DNA of 64,000 nucleotides, taken from Porphyromonadaceae bacterium UBA3318. GTDB lineage: Bacteria > Bacteroidota > Bacteroidia > Bacteroidales > Muribaculaceae. The notes under the pieces are model-generated. The model did not search any database. It was not told where the DNA came from and was given only the letters and a program-made list of their open reading frames with translations. The stretch lies in contig DESI01000007.1 in the NCBI GenBank assembly GCA_002361235.1, forward strand, positions 17,400 through 81,399, given 5' to 3'. The position numbers were made by a program, and so were the translations under genes. Shown piece by piece: positions 43,086-51,231 of the stretch; position 1 is the first letter of the stretch, and each line of letters starts with the position of its first letter.

Positions 43086-44198
43086 CCTGGAAGTTGCCGA
43101 TCATGGTGGCCACCAGCTCGTTGTCGCGCGGATTCAGGTTATAGATGATGGTCTTGGGCAGTTTGTTGTCGCGGGCCAGCATGTCGAGGAACTTCGACAT
43201 GGTCTCGCCCACGGTATAGTCGCCGATGGAGTCGAATCCCGTGTCCGGACCGATGGCGAGCATCATGCGGGTGTTGTTGTTGCGCAACGCACCGTAATGA
43301 TACTGCTGGGTCCAGCCGGCATCGTGGTCGATCACGCCGAACACATATAGCATGGCGGTCTTGAACACGGCTATCTCTTTGGGCGTCAGTTCCTCGTTGC
43401 GCAGGTAAATCTTGTTGAAAATCGCCTCGACTTCAGCATCGGTATAATCTTCGGCATAGAAGGCTCCAGACCGTTGCCGGAGAGGCGGCAGCCGACGGAA
43501 GCGAAGAAGTCGTGGCGTATTCGCAGGGCCTGTATCAGGTCGGCTAACGAGCGGATGTTCAGCTTCGCGACTTCGCCGAGGCGCTTGATGTAGTCGCGGT
43601 ATTTGCCGGGATTCTCTACAGCCATGGCCATGTCGGGGCGCCATGTCGGCAGCATCTTTACCTTGAAACCGTCCTCGCGGGTCCTGATGTGGTATTCCAG
43701 CGAATCGACCGGGTCGTCGGTGGTGCATACCACTTCCACGTTATAATGCAGCATCAGGGCGCGCGCCGACATGTCAGGCCGCTGCAACATCTCCGAGCAG
43801 CGGTTGTAGATGTCGCGGGCTGTGGCTGGGTTCAGAAGATCAGTGACGCCGAAGGCAGTTTTCAGTTCAAGGTGAGTCCAATGGTATAATGGGTTGCGCA
43901 TGGTGTAGGGCACCGTCTCGGCCCATTTCCCGAATTTCTCCCAGTCGGAGGCGTCACCGGTTATGAAGCGTTCCTCCACTCCGTTGGTGCGGAGCGCGCG
44001 CCATTTGTAGTGGTCGCCCTCCAGTCATATCCTGGACAGATTGGGAAACACATGGTCCTCGGCCACGTATGCCGGCGACAGGTGGCAGTGATAGTCTATG
44101 ATGGGCAGTCCCTCCGCATAGTCATGATACAGACGGCGTGAGGATTCGGTCTGCAGCAGAAAATCCTCGCTGATGAATTCATTCGTGATGTCAGGTTT
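43086..44198 (-). pseudogene. uxaC: Decayed uronate isomerase gene
   Basis: The conceptual protein matches uronate (glucuronate) isomerase, which converts D-glucuronate to D-fructuronate: [29 protein letters not shown] with its metal-binding HxH, then GDHYKWRALRTNGVEERF, SVGCRLSGNGLE, YAEDYTDAEVEAIF and NNTRMMLAIGPDTG. Four lesions are visible. There is no in-frame ATG, and a TAA (44199-44201) sits where the start would be. A TGA at 44025-44027 replaces the tryptophan of IWLEGDH. A one-base deletion at about 43461 shifts the frame after GNGLEP. The last ~90 residues are lost in the fusion to the MFS remnant. The organism has probably lost this route for glucuronate and galacturonate. Confidence 0.9.
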
Positions 44199-44256
44199 TT
44201 AGGTACAGGGCGCATCAGTCTGATGCTTCTCCGATTCATTGAATCTGCAGGCCGTG

Positions 44257-44297
44257 ATAATAAATATAGCCGACAACCTGTGGGCTGACGGCTATAT
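44257..44297 (-). terminator. Terminator of tRNA-Leu
   Basis: A perfect 9-bp stem (ATATAGCCG at 44264-44272 with CGGCTATAT at 44289-44297) with a 16-base loop, followed on the minus strand by a T/A-rich run (TTTATTAT). It lies 5 bases after the tRNA 3' end. Confidence 0.75.
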
Positions 44298-44302
44298 ACG
44301 GG

Positions 44303-44384
44303 TGCGCACGATAGGACTCGAACCTACACGTCGCAAGACACCAGATCCTAAGTCTGGCGCGGCTACCAATTACGCCACGTGCGC
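44303..44384 (-). tRNA. tRNA-Leu (anticodon TAG)
   Basis: On the minus strand: GCGCACG/CGTGCGC acceptor stem, D arm with GTAATTGGTAGCC, anticodon stem CCAGA/TCTGG with loop CTTAGGA, a long variable arm (TGTCTTGCGACG) typical of class II tRNAs, and a TTCGAGT T loop. Discriminator A; CCA is not encoded. Confidence 0.95.
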
Positions 44385-44395
44385 CTTTTCAGACG

Positions 44396-44427
44396 CAAAG
44401 GTACAACAAAAATCGGGATTAATCAAG
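44396..44427 (-). promoter_or_regulatory. Promoter of tRNA-Leu
   Basis: Minus strand: TACCTTTG (44403-44396) matches the -7 box; CTTG (44427-44424) lies 20 bp upstream and is one base off the usual TTTG. It reaches into the 10-bp repeat array. Confidence 0.6.
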
Positions 44428-44530
44428 AATAAACCCGATTAATCGGGATTAAACAGGATTAATCGGGATTGAATCGGAATAAATCGGGATTAATCAGGAT
44501 AATCCCGATTAATCCCGATAAATCAAATCA
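44411..44530. repeat. Array of ~12 decamer repeats (AATCGGGATT type)
   Basis: About twelve units with a 10-bp period cover 44411-44530. The base unit AATCGGGATT is a near-palindrome, and units occur in both polarities (AATCGGGATT at 44411, 44441 and 44461; AATCCCGATT at 44501; the rest are one to three changes away). Adjacent units of opposite polarity (44482-44491 with 44501-44510) form a perfect 10-bp stem that could end the efflux operon. No ORF covers it. Confidence 0.8.
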
Positions 44531-44533
44531 AAA

Positions 44534-44827
44534 TCAGATAGACTTCTCTACGTTCCAGGCGAACGCGCGGAGACCGAGCATGGGTTTGGTCTCGTCCAGT
44601 TCGTGCAGACGCTCCATGAGGAGGTCGAGCTGTTCGTCGGGCACGAACGTCATGATGGCCGATGCCAGCGAAGGCCAGGCGTGTGTGCCGTAGTGCGGGT
44701 CGCCTGTCTTCGAGCCGCGTCCCTGCACCTCGCCGAAGGCCGTGAAGCCTCGGCAGGAGGTGCGGTTCAGTACTTCAATCACATTCTCGTGATGTGCCTG
44801 ATCGTATGCTATGAATACTCCTTTCAT
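44534..44827 (-). CDS. PII-like small regulatory protein (DUF3240 type)
   Basis: 97 residues. The fold pattern is that of a PII-like trimer: beta strand MKGVFIAYDQAHHENVIEVL, a loop with GFTAFGEVQGRG, then SAIMTFVPDEQLDLLMERL and a last strand. The T-loop tyrosine of true GlnB is absent. Small PII-like proteins of this kind are found next to heavy-metal and multidrug RND pumps and are thought to bind a metal or nucleotide. Its ATG overlaps the stop of the RND pump gene by 4 bases (ATGA), so it is translationally coupled to the pump. What it senses is unknown. Confidence 0.78.
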   Translation of the reverse strand: MKGVFIAYDQAHHENVIEVLNRTSCRGFTAFGEVQGRGSKTGDPHYGTHAWPSLASAIMTFVPDEQLDLLMERLHELDETKPMLGLRAFAWNVEKSI

Positions 44828-47800
44828 TTCTGTTCCAGTTTAAGTTGTTTCTTAGCCAGCATCTTGCGGTGCTTGCGTCGCTGGTTCTTGATGCCGTTGC
44901 CGGCGAATACGCAGTACAGCACGGGCACGAACAGCAGTGTAAGACACGTGGAGAATGTCAGACCGCCGATCACGGCCGTACCCATAGGCCTCCACATCTC
45001 GGAACCCTCGCCGGAACCGATTGCCATAGGCACCATACCGAGGATGGTGGTGAGCGTGGTCATGACCACAGGACGCAGACGCGAGCGGCCGCCGTCTATC
45101 ACGGCCTTGCGGATGGACATGCCTCGTTCGCGGTTCAGGGTGATGTAGTCTATGAGCACGATACCGTTCTTCACCACGATACCGATCAGCATGATGGCGC
45201 CGATCATGGACATGATGTTGAGTGTATGTCCGGTGAGCCACAGGATCAGGAACACTCCGGAGAAAGCGAACAGCAGCGAGGTCATGATGATGCCCGGGTA
45301 TGTGAACGACTCGAACTGAGCTGCCATCACGATGTACACCAGGATGATTATCAGCACGCCGAGCATCAACAGGTCGGAGAACGAATCCTGCTGGTCCTCG
45401 TAGGAACCGGCTATCTCGATGGAGATGTTGGCCGGCAGGTGCATGTTGTCGATTGCCGCCTGTGCGTCGGCCACGACGTCGCCGAGGGGGCGGCCGTCCA
45501 CTACGGCCGAGACGGTTACGACGCGCTCGCGGTCCTTACGCTCGATGGTGGGGGGCGTGGAACGTTCCACTACCTTTCCAAGCTCCTTGAGACGGACACC
45601 CTGACCGGTGGAGGAGTATATCATGATGTTTTCCAGATCCTCGATGCGGGTACGGAACTCGGGAGCGTACATCACCTTGACGTCGTATTCCTCGCCGTCC
45701 TCGCGGAACTGGGTCGAAGTGGCGCCGTTGACGCGGTTACGCAGATAGTATGCGGCCGTCGACAGGTTGATGCCGTACATGGCCAGTTTCTCGCGGTCGA
45801 AGTCCACCTGATATTCCGGCTGATAGTCGGAACGGGAGATGGTGACATCGGCGGTACCTTCGATGCCGGCCAGTGCGCCTTTCAGCTGCTGAGCCACGGA
45901 GTCGGTCTCCTCGAAGTCATAGCCGTAGATCTCGAAGTCTACCGTAGACTGTCCGCCCATGGACGAGCCACGTCCGCCGCCCACGTTGACCTGGGCCTTC
46001 TTGAACTCGGGGAATTGCGTCTCGATATCCTTACGCATGTCTTCGGCTATCTCGGTGATGGTGCGCTTACGCTCGGTGGGATTGGTGAGGCGCACGTTCA
46101 TCGAGATGATGTGCGGGCCGTTGTCGGACAGCGAGGCGAACGTGTTGTCGGAGCTTGCGGGACCGACGGTGAAGTTGGACACCAAGATTTCCGGATACTT
46201 GGCTCGCCACAGCGAGTCGAGGCGCGAGGTGGATTCGTAGGCCTGTTCCACCCGCGATCCGATGGGCAGCTCGAGGCTGACGCCGATTCGTGAGTTGTCG
46301 GATGTGGGGAAGAACTCCGTACCCACAAACTTCATGAGGAATATGGAGCCGATGAAAATGCCGAGGCAGACCAGGATGGTGACTGCGCGGTGCGAAACCA
46401 CGCGTCCCAGCACGCGTGCATACCATGCGTCGAAGCTGTCAAGCGCGCGTTCGATGTATATGTACCAGTTCTTCTTCGGATTTTTCTCGTCTTTGGTCTT
46501 GGGACGCAGGCGCAGCCACTGGCTGCAGAGCATCGGGGTGAGCGAAAGGGCGCAGGTGGTGGAGATAATCATCATGATCGTCACCATCCAACCGAGCTGA
46601 CGGAACAGTACGCCGGTCATGCCGGTGACCATGGTGAGCGGGAAGAACACCGCGATAAGGGTCAGCGTAGATGCGATAACCGAGATGGCCACCTCGTTGG
46701 TGCCGTGCACGGCCGCCTGCTTCGGGTCTGACCCTCGTTCGATATGCGTGGTGACATTCTCCAGCACCACGATGGCGTCGTCCACCACCATACCGATGGA
46801 TATGGACAATGCCGAGAGCGAGACTATGTTAAGAGAGTTGCCCGTGGCAAACAGGTATATGAACGAGGCGATCAAAGACACGGGAATCGTGATGACAATA
46901 ATCATTGTGGCGCGCCAGCGTCCCAGGAACAGGAACACCACGATCATGACAAACAGCAGGGCGTACAGCACCGTCTCCACCAGAGAGGCGATGGTGTTGC
47001 GGATGTTGTCCGAAGTGTCGACGATCACACCGATCTTGATGTCGGAGGGAAGGTTCTTCTGCAGTTTAGGCAGCATCTCCTTTACCTTGTCGGAGATTTC
47101 CACGGAGTTCGCGCCCGACTGCTTCTGGATCACGATCATGGCGCCTTCCTTGCCGTTGTTGTATGTGTGCTGGGTTCGCTCCTCGACGGTGTCGGCTATG
47201 CGTGCCACATCCTTCAGGTAGACGGTCTTGCCCTGATACGAGCCTACTGGCAGGTCGGCCAGCTGTGACGACTCCTCGAACTCGCCCTGCACACGCAGCG
47301 CGTAGGTGTTGGAGCCGATGTCGAACGAACCGCCCGGGATATTGCGGTTCTCGTTGCCGATGATGGACGAGATCTGCTCCACCGAGAGATTGTATGCCTC
47401 CAGGCGGTTGGGGTCGATGTAGACGTGTATCTCACGTTTCGGCGCACCGGAAATGGACACTGTGCCGACACCGTCGATACGGGCCAGCGGGTTGGCCAGG
47501 TTCTCGTCCAGAATTTTGTAAAGACCGGGCATCGATTCGTTTGCCTGCACCGAAAGCAGACAGATTGGAATCATGTCGGTCGAGAACTTGAAGATGATGG
47601 GGTTCATCGCGTCGTCGGGGAGCGACGACTCCACCATGTCCAGTTTGTCGCGGACATCGTTGGTCAGCACGTCTATGTCGTAACCGTATTCGAATTCAAG
47701 GGTTATGACCGAAGTATTCTCGCGGCTGGTGGAGGTGACGTGTTTCAGATGCTCCACGGAGTTCAGGGTATTCTCCAGGGGCTTTGTCACGTTCTGCTCT

Positions 47801-47976
47801 ATATCCTTGGCGCTGGCACCGGGATACATGGTGATTACCATGATGGTGTTGGTGTCGATGTCGGGATACAGGTCGATAGGCAGCTTGGCCAGCGAGAACA
47901 GTCCGAGGATCAGGACCGTCACGAAGCAAAGCAGCGTGGTTATGGGGCGCTTTACAGCGGAACTGTACAGACTCAT
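44824..47976 (-). CDS. RND efflux transporter, inner-membrane pump (AcrB/HAE1 type)
   Basis: 1050 residues. Twelve membrane helices in two repeats, with two large periplasmic loops (about 35-330 and 560-870). Family marks: MSLYSSAVKRPITTLL at the start, PLENTLNSVEHLKH, the proton-relay aspartates in GMVVDDAIVVLENV in TM4, and MIGAIMLIGIVVKNGIVLID in TM11. The double-aspartate motif fits hydrophobic/amphiphilic efflux (HAE1) rather than metal pumps. It acts with the fusion protein and TolC-like genes just upstream. Spacing is 8 bases to the fusion-protein gene, so they form one operon. Confidence 0.95.
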   Translation of the reverse strand: MSLYSSAVKRPITTLLCFVTVLILGLFSLAKLPIDLYPDIDTNTIMVITMYPGASAKDIEQNVTKPLENTLNSVEHLKHVTSTSRENTSVITLEFEYGYDIDVLTNDVRDKLDMVESSLPDDAMNPIIFKFSTDMIPICLLSVQANESMPGLYKILDENLANPLARIDGVGTVSISGAPKREIHVYIDPNRLEAYNLSVEQISSIIGNENRNIPGGSFDIGSNTYALRVQGEFEESSQLADLPVGSYQGKTVYLKDVARIADTVEERTQHTYNNGKEGAMIVIQKQSGANSVEISDKVKEMLPKLQKNLPSDIKIGVIVDTSDNIRNTIASLVETVLYALLFVMIVVFLFLGRWRATMIIVITIPVSLIASFIYLFATGNSLNIVSLSALSISIGMVVDDAIVVLENVTTHIERGSDPKQAAVHGTNEVAISVIASTLTLIAVFFPLTMVTGMTGVLFRQLGWMVTIMMIISTTCALSLTPMLCSQWLRLRPKTKDEKNPKKNWYIYIERALDSFDAWYARVLGRVVSHRAVTILVCLGIFIGSIFLMKFVGTEFFPTSDNSRIGVSLELPIGSRVEQAYESTSRLDSLWRAKYPEILVSNFTVGPASSDNTFASLSDNGPHIISMNVRLTNPTERKRTITEIAEDMRKDIETQFPEFKKAQVNVGGGRGSSMGGQSTVDFEIYGYDFEETDSVAQQLKGALAGIEGTADVTISRSDYQPEYQVDFDREKLAMYGINLSTAAYYLRNRVNGATSTQFREDGEEYDVKVMYAPEFRTRIEDLENIMIYSSTGQGVRLKELGKVVERSTPPTIERKDRERVVTVSAVVDGRPLGDVVADAQAAIDNMHLPANISIEIAGSYEDQQDSFSDLLMLGVLIIILVYIVMAAQFESFTYPGIIMTSLLFAFSGVFLILWLTGHTLNIMSMIGAIMLIGIVVKNGIVLIDYITLNRERGMSIRKAVIDGGRSRLRPVVMTTLTTILGMVPMAIGSGEGSEMWRPMGTAVIGGLTFSTCLTLLFVPVLYCVFAGNGIKNQRRKHRKMLAKKQLKLEQK

Positions 47977-47984
47977 GGTTGCGA

Positions 47985-49052
47985 TTATTTAGCTAACTTG
48001 ACTTTGGCTCCGTTGGCGAGGCGGGCCTGGCCTACGGTGACTACCTGGGCGCCTGACTCCACGCCTGAGATCAGCTCGTAGGTGTCGCCGAGACGCTGGC
48101 CGAGTTCAACTTTATTGTACGACACGGTGCCGTCGGAATTATATACATATACGTAATGATTGCCGGAACCGGTCTGCTTCACCACGGCCTTGTCGGGCAC
48201 CACGACGCGGTCGGCTTTGCCGAGGTTGAGGCTGACGCGTCCGAACATTCCGGGCAGGATCTTGCCGTTGGCGTTGGGCATCGTGACCTCTACGCCGAAC
48301 GTGCGGCTCTGGGCGTCGACGGTGGGCATCACGGTGGTGACGGTGCCCTGGAATTCCTCGTCGCCGTATGTGTCGAATCTGATCAGAGCGGGCATTCCCT
48401 TATGTACCTTGGGCAGATCGCTTTCCGAAACGTTGATCACCACCTTCAGGGGCTGAACGCGGGCTACGGTAAGGATAGGCAGCTGGGCAGTCAGGTCGCC
48501 CGGATCGTAGTTGCGTGCGGTAACGACACCCGAGATGGGGGAGGTGAGCACGGTGTTCTCGCGCACGTTGCGGAGGGTGCGCTCAGCGGTGGTCAGCGCG
48601 TTTTTGGCATTGATCAGCTGGATCTCCATCTGGTCCACCTGCTGCTTGGTTCCTCCGCCTATCTTGAACAGCTCGACGGCGCGGTCGTAGTTCAGCTGCA
48701 CGTTCTTGAGGTTGGCGCGGGCATTGTCCACCTGGGCCTCGTAGCTTACGGTGTTGACGTCGTCAAGCACCACGACACGCTGTCCGGCCGACACGCGCTG
48801 ACCCTCGTCTACTAATATCTGCTTGATGCGGGTGGGCATCGAGCTGGATATGTTGTTGATCAGTTCCGGTTCGACGGTAGCGGTGTACTGGCCCACCTGG
48901 TCCACAATCTGCGAATGGACGGTCTCTACCTTGACCGTAGGTACTGTTTCCTGTTTGTCTGCGGCATTGTCGGCCTTCTCCTTGTTGCCGGAGCAGGACA
49001 CTGCCATTACACCCGTCAGCGCGACGGCGGCTATTGATATGTATCTTTTCAT
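47985..49052 (-). CDS. RND efflux periplasmic adaptor (membrane fusion protein)
   Basis: 355 residues with a lipoprotein signal ending at C20 (VMAVSCSGN). The order is: barrel-sandwich (lipoyl-like) half, a coiled-coil hairpin at about 100-165 (VDNARANLKNVQLNYDRAVELF), second lipoyl half (NTVLTSPISGVVTARNYDPG) and beta-barrel domain to the C-terminus. It bridges the pump and the outer-membrane channel. It lies 8 bases each side from its neighbours in the operon. Confidence 0.95.
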   Translation of the reverse strand: MKRYISIAAVALTGVMAVSCSGNKEKADNAADKQETVPTVKVETVHSQIVDQVGQYTATVEPELINNISSSMPTRIKQILVDEGQRVSAGQRVVVLDDVNTVSYEAQVDNARANLKNVQLNYDRAVELFKIGGGTKQQVDQMEIQLINAKNALTTAERTLRNVRENTVLTSPISGVVTARNYDPGDLTAQLPILTVARVQPLKVVINVSESDLPKVHKGMPALIRFDTYGDEEFQGTVTTVMPTVDAQSRTFGVEVTMPNANGKILPGMFGRVSLNLGKADRVVVPDKAVVKQTGSGNHYVYVYNSDGTVSYNKVELGQRLGDTYELISGVESGAQVVTVGQARLANGAKVKLAK

Positions 49053-49060
49053 AAGATGGG

Positions 49061-50416
49061 TTAGTTTGCTGATTTATAGTTTGTGGTTATGCCCAGTGCG
49101 TCTTCCTTGCCAAGCAGGGTGTCCAGCTCGGAAGTGGAGACGAGGTAGTTGTAAATGGCCTGCAGGTACGAAAGCTGGGCCGAGGTGTTGGCCACCTCCG
49201 CGTCGCGCAGGTTCAGATATGTGGCGGCTCCGATCTCGAAGCTCTTCTGCATTATGTCGTATGCCTTCTGCGCCTGTTTCATTCCCTGTTCGGAACTGGA
49301 GATCTGCTTCACCTGCTTGTTGAGGTTGTCCAGAGCCAGGTCCACCTGCATGTTGAGGTTGTTCACTAGGTTTTCGCGCTGGAATGTCATTTCCTTCACC
49401 TGCACCTGAGCCTGCTTCACGGCGTTGAGGCGTCCCAGACCGTTGAAGATGGGCACCTGCAGGGCGATTCCGACGTTGCTGTAGGGATTGAACTGCTGGT
49501 TTTTCAGCGCGTTGCCGCTGCTCATGGCGTTCCAGTTCATGTTGTAGCTGATGCCAAGGGTGGGGATCCACGCGAATTTCTTGGCCGTAAGGCTTTGTTT
49601 CAGCATCTTGGTCTGGATGTCGAGTGTGCGCAGAGAGGTGTTCTGCGACAGGTCGCGTTCCGTGCCGAGGTGATAACCGTACATTTCGCGCTGCATGTCC
49701 TTGAGTGTAATGTTGGGCATCACGGTCACCTCATGGTCCATGCCCATCAGTATCTTCAGCATCAGCGACGCCTGCTTCACGGAGATGTCGGCCTGCAGCA
49801 GTTCGGGTTCCACGTTCGACACCTGGACCGAGCTGCGCAGCACGTCATACTCGGAAGCGGTGCCCTGTTCGAACTGTTTCCGGTATATTTCGGCGTTCAT
49901 CTTGGCGATGTCGTAGTTTGCCTTGATGACGTTGCGCGAGGCATCGGCGAGCAGGAGGGCGTAGTAAGCCTTGTTGATGTTGTTCACCAGGTCGAGGCGC
50001 GATGCGCGGGCATCCTCCATGGCCGAGAGTATCTGCGTGTCGCTGATCTGGATGGCTTTCCACAGCTGGGCGTTCACCAACGGCATCGATGCCGAAAATC
50101 CGAAGTTCCAGTTGTTGTCGGTACCCATCTTGAACTGCTGGGTCTGTCCGCCCATGTTCATCGACACGGTCTGGAGCTTGATGGTGCGCTGGTATGCGCC
50201 TGAAAAATCGATGTTGGGGAATACGCTTGCAAGAGTCTCGCGCTTGCTGTAGTCCATGCGTTTCACTTCCAGGTCTGCCACACGGATGGTGGGATTGTCC
50301 TGCAGGGCAATCGACACGCATTCCTGGCGCGACAGCCGCACGGTGTCGTTGGCTGCGCCCGGTATCGAGCATGCAAACATTAACAAGGGTAATGCTGCCA
50401 GTCTGCTGATTTTCAT
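49061..50416 (-). CDS. TolC-family outer-membrane efflux channel
   Basis: 451 residues with a signal peptide (about 1-22, ALPLLMFACSIPGA). The long helical hairpins of the family are clear: IALQDNPTIRVADLEVKRMDY, ARASRLDLVNNINKAYYAL, NISLKQA-like SVQVSNVEPELLQA and the second repeat LVNNLNMQVDLALDNLNKQVKQ. It forms the exit duct of the tripartite pump. It follows the TetR gene by 20 bases and precedes the adaptor gene by 8. Confidence 0.94.
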   Translation of the reverse strand: MKISRLAALPLLMFACSIPGAANDTVRLSRQECVSIALQDNPTIRVADLEVKRMDYSKRETLASVFPNIDFSGAYQRTIKLQTVSMNMGGQTQQFKMGTDNNWNFGFSASMPLVNAQLWKAIQISDTQILSAMEDARASRLDLVNNINKAYYALLLADASRNVIKANYDIAKMNAEIYRKQFEQGTASEYDVLRSSVQVSNVEPELLQADISVKQASLMLKILMGMDHEVTVMPNITLKDMQREMYGYHLGTERDLSQNTSLRTLDIQTKMLKQSLTAKKFAWIPTLGISYNMNWNAMSSGNALKNQQFNPYSNVGIALQVPIFNGLGRLNAVKQAQVQVKEMTFQRENLVNNLNMQVDLALDNLNKQVKQISSSEQGMKQAQKAYDIMQKSFEIGAATYLNLRDAEVANTSAQLSYLQAIYNYLVSTSELDTLLGKEDALGITTNYKSAN

Positions 50417-50436
50417 AAATATAGGTTAAATAGTTG

Positions 50437-51087
50437 TTATTCTTTGTTTTGTTCGCATTTCAGGATTCCGTCAAGACGGTGCGAACTGCCTATTTCTTCC
50501 AGAATCTCGAGTCCCTTGGGTGTGGCTATGCTGCGCAGCAACGCGGTGCTGGCCGTCTCGTAAGCCTCAAGCAGGGTGACGTCGGGAGGGAAGTTCTCCT
50601 CCATTCGTTTCAGTGACTCCATCTGGATCATGAACAGGCGGATTATGATGCGGTAGTCGATATTCGGGCGGAACACTCCTTCCTCCACTCCTTTAAGGAA
50701 TCCGTTCAGCATGTCTTCCTGCGACCGATGGATGTTCTTTTCGAAATAGGGCCGTATCTGCGAGTAGCTGTCGTCCATGGCCTTGAAGAATTCGGTGCCG
50801 AACTCGCGCATGGCTTCCTGATGGAGCCGGAGGGCTATTGCCATTGTCTCCATCATGTTCCCGGCATTGTGCGTCAGTTCCATCAGCCGTTTGGCAAAGT
50901 CATCGTGTATCAGGGTCAGAGCCTCGCAAAGCAGTTGTTCCTTGCTGCCGAATATCTCGTACAGGGTGCGTTTGGATATGGATAGGCTCTTGGCCACATA
51001 ATCCATGGTCATGTTCTTGGCTCCCTTTTTAATAAGCACGGGATAAATGCGGTGCAACAGATGCGTCCTGTATTCGTCGGATGTCAT
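50437..51087 (-). CDS. TetR-family regulator of the efflux operon
   Basis: 216 residues. The helix-turn-helix is at about residues 25-50 (MTMDYVAKSLSISKRTLYEIFGSKEQL), and the rest is a helical ligand-binding domain with a long C-terminal part. It is the first gene of the operon and so may repress itself along with the pump. A promoter lies 57 bases upstream. The ligand is unknown. Confidence 0.9.
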   Translation of the reverse strand: MTSDEYRTHLLHRIYPVLIKKGAKNMTMDYVAKSLSISKRTLYEIFGSKEQLLCEALTLIHDDFAKRLMELTHNAGNMMETMAIALRLHQEAMREFGTEFFKAMDDSYSQIRPYFEKNIHRSQEDMLNGFLKGVEEGVFRPNIDYRIIIRLFMIQMESLKRMEENFPPDVTLLEAYETASTALLRSIATPKGLEILEEIGSSHRLDGILKCEQNKE

Positions 51088-51143
51088 TGGCTGTGAGAAG
51101 ACGTTTGTTAGTCGGGGCAGAATATAGCATGCCCAAAGCGGTG

Positions 51144-51174
51144 CAAAATTAAGTAAAAAACCCGAAACCGCAAA
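51144..51174 (-). promoter_or_regulatory. Promoter of the efflux operon, upstream box in a terminator loop
   Basis: Minus strand: TTTG (51174-51171), 19 bp, TAATTTTG (51151-51144). The TTTG sits in the loop of the terminator hairpin at 51156-51190, so the promoter and the terminator of the gene behind it overlap. Confidence 0.78.
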
Positions 51175-51190
51175 GCAGTTTCGGGTTTTT
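51153..51190. terminator. Bidirectional terminator between the C10 protease and tetR
   Basis: A 13-bp inverted repeat, AAAAACCCGAAAC (51156-51168) with GTTTCGGGTTTTT (51178-51190), with A and T tracts on both sides. It ends the C10 peptidase message on the minus strand only if read from the other side; on the map it lies downstream of the protease stop (51232). Confidence 0.8.
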
Positions 51191-51231
51191 GTATGGGACT
51201 TATAATGTATGACTATATCTATTAACAGATA

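Noticed and set aside
44239..44442. 67-residue plus-strand ORF across tRNA-Leu
   Set aside because: It is the antisense of the tRNA gene and its terminator; the peptide is the usual translation artefact of tRNA sequence.
44411..44530. CRISPR array in the decamer repeats
   Set aside because: Units of 10 bp with no spacers are far too short.
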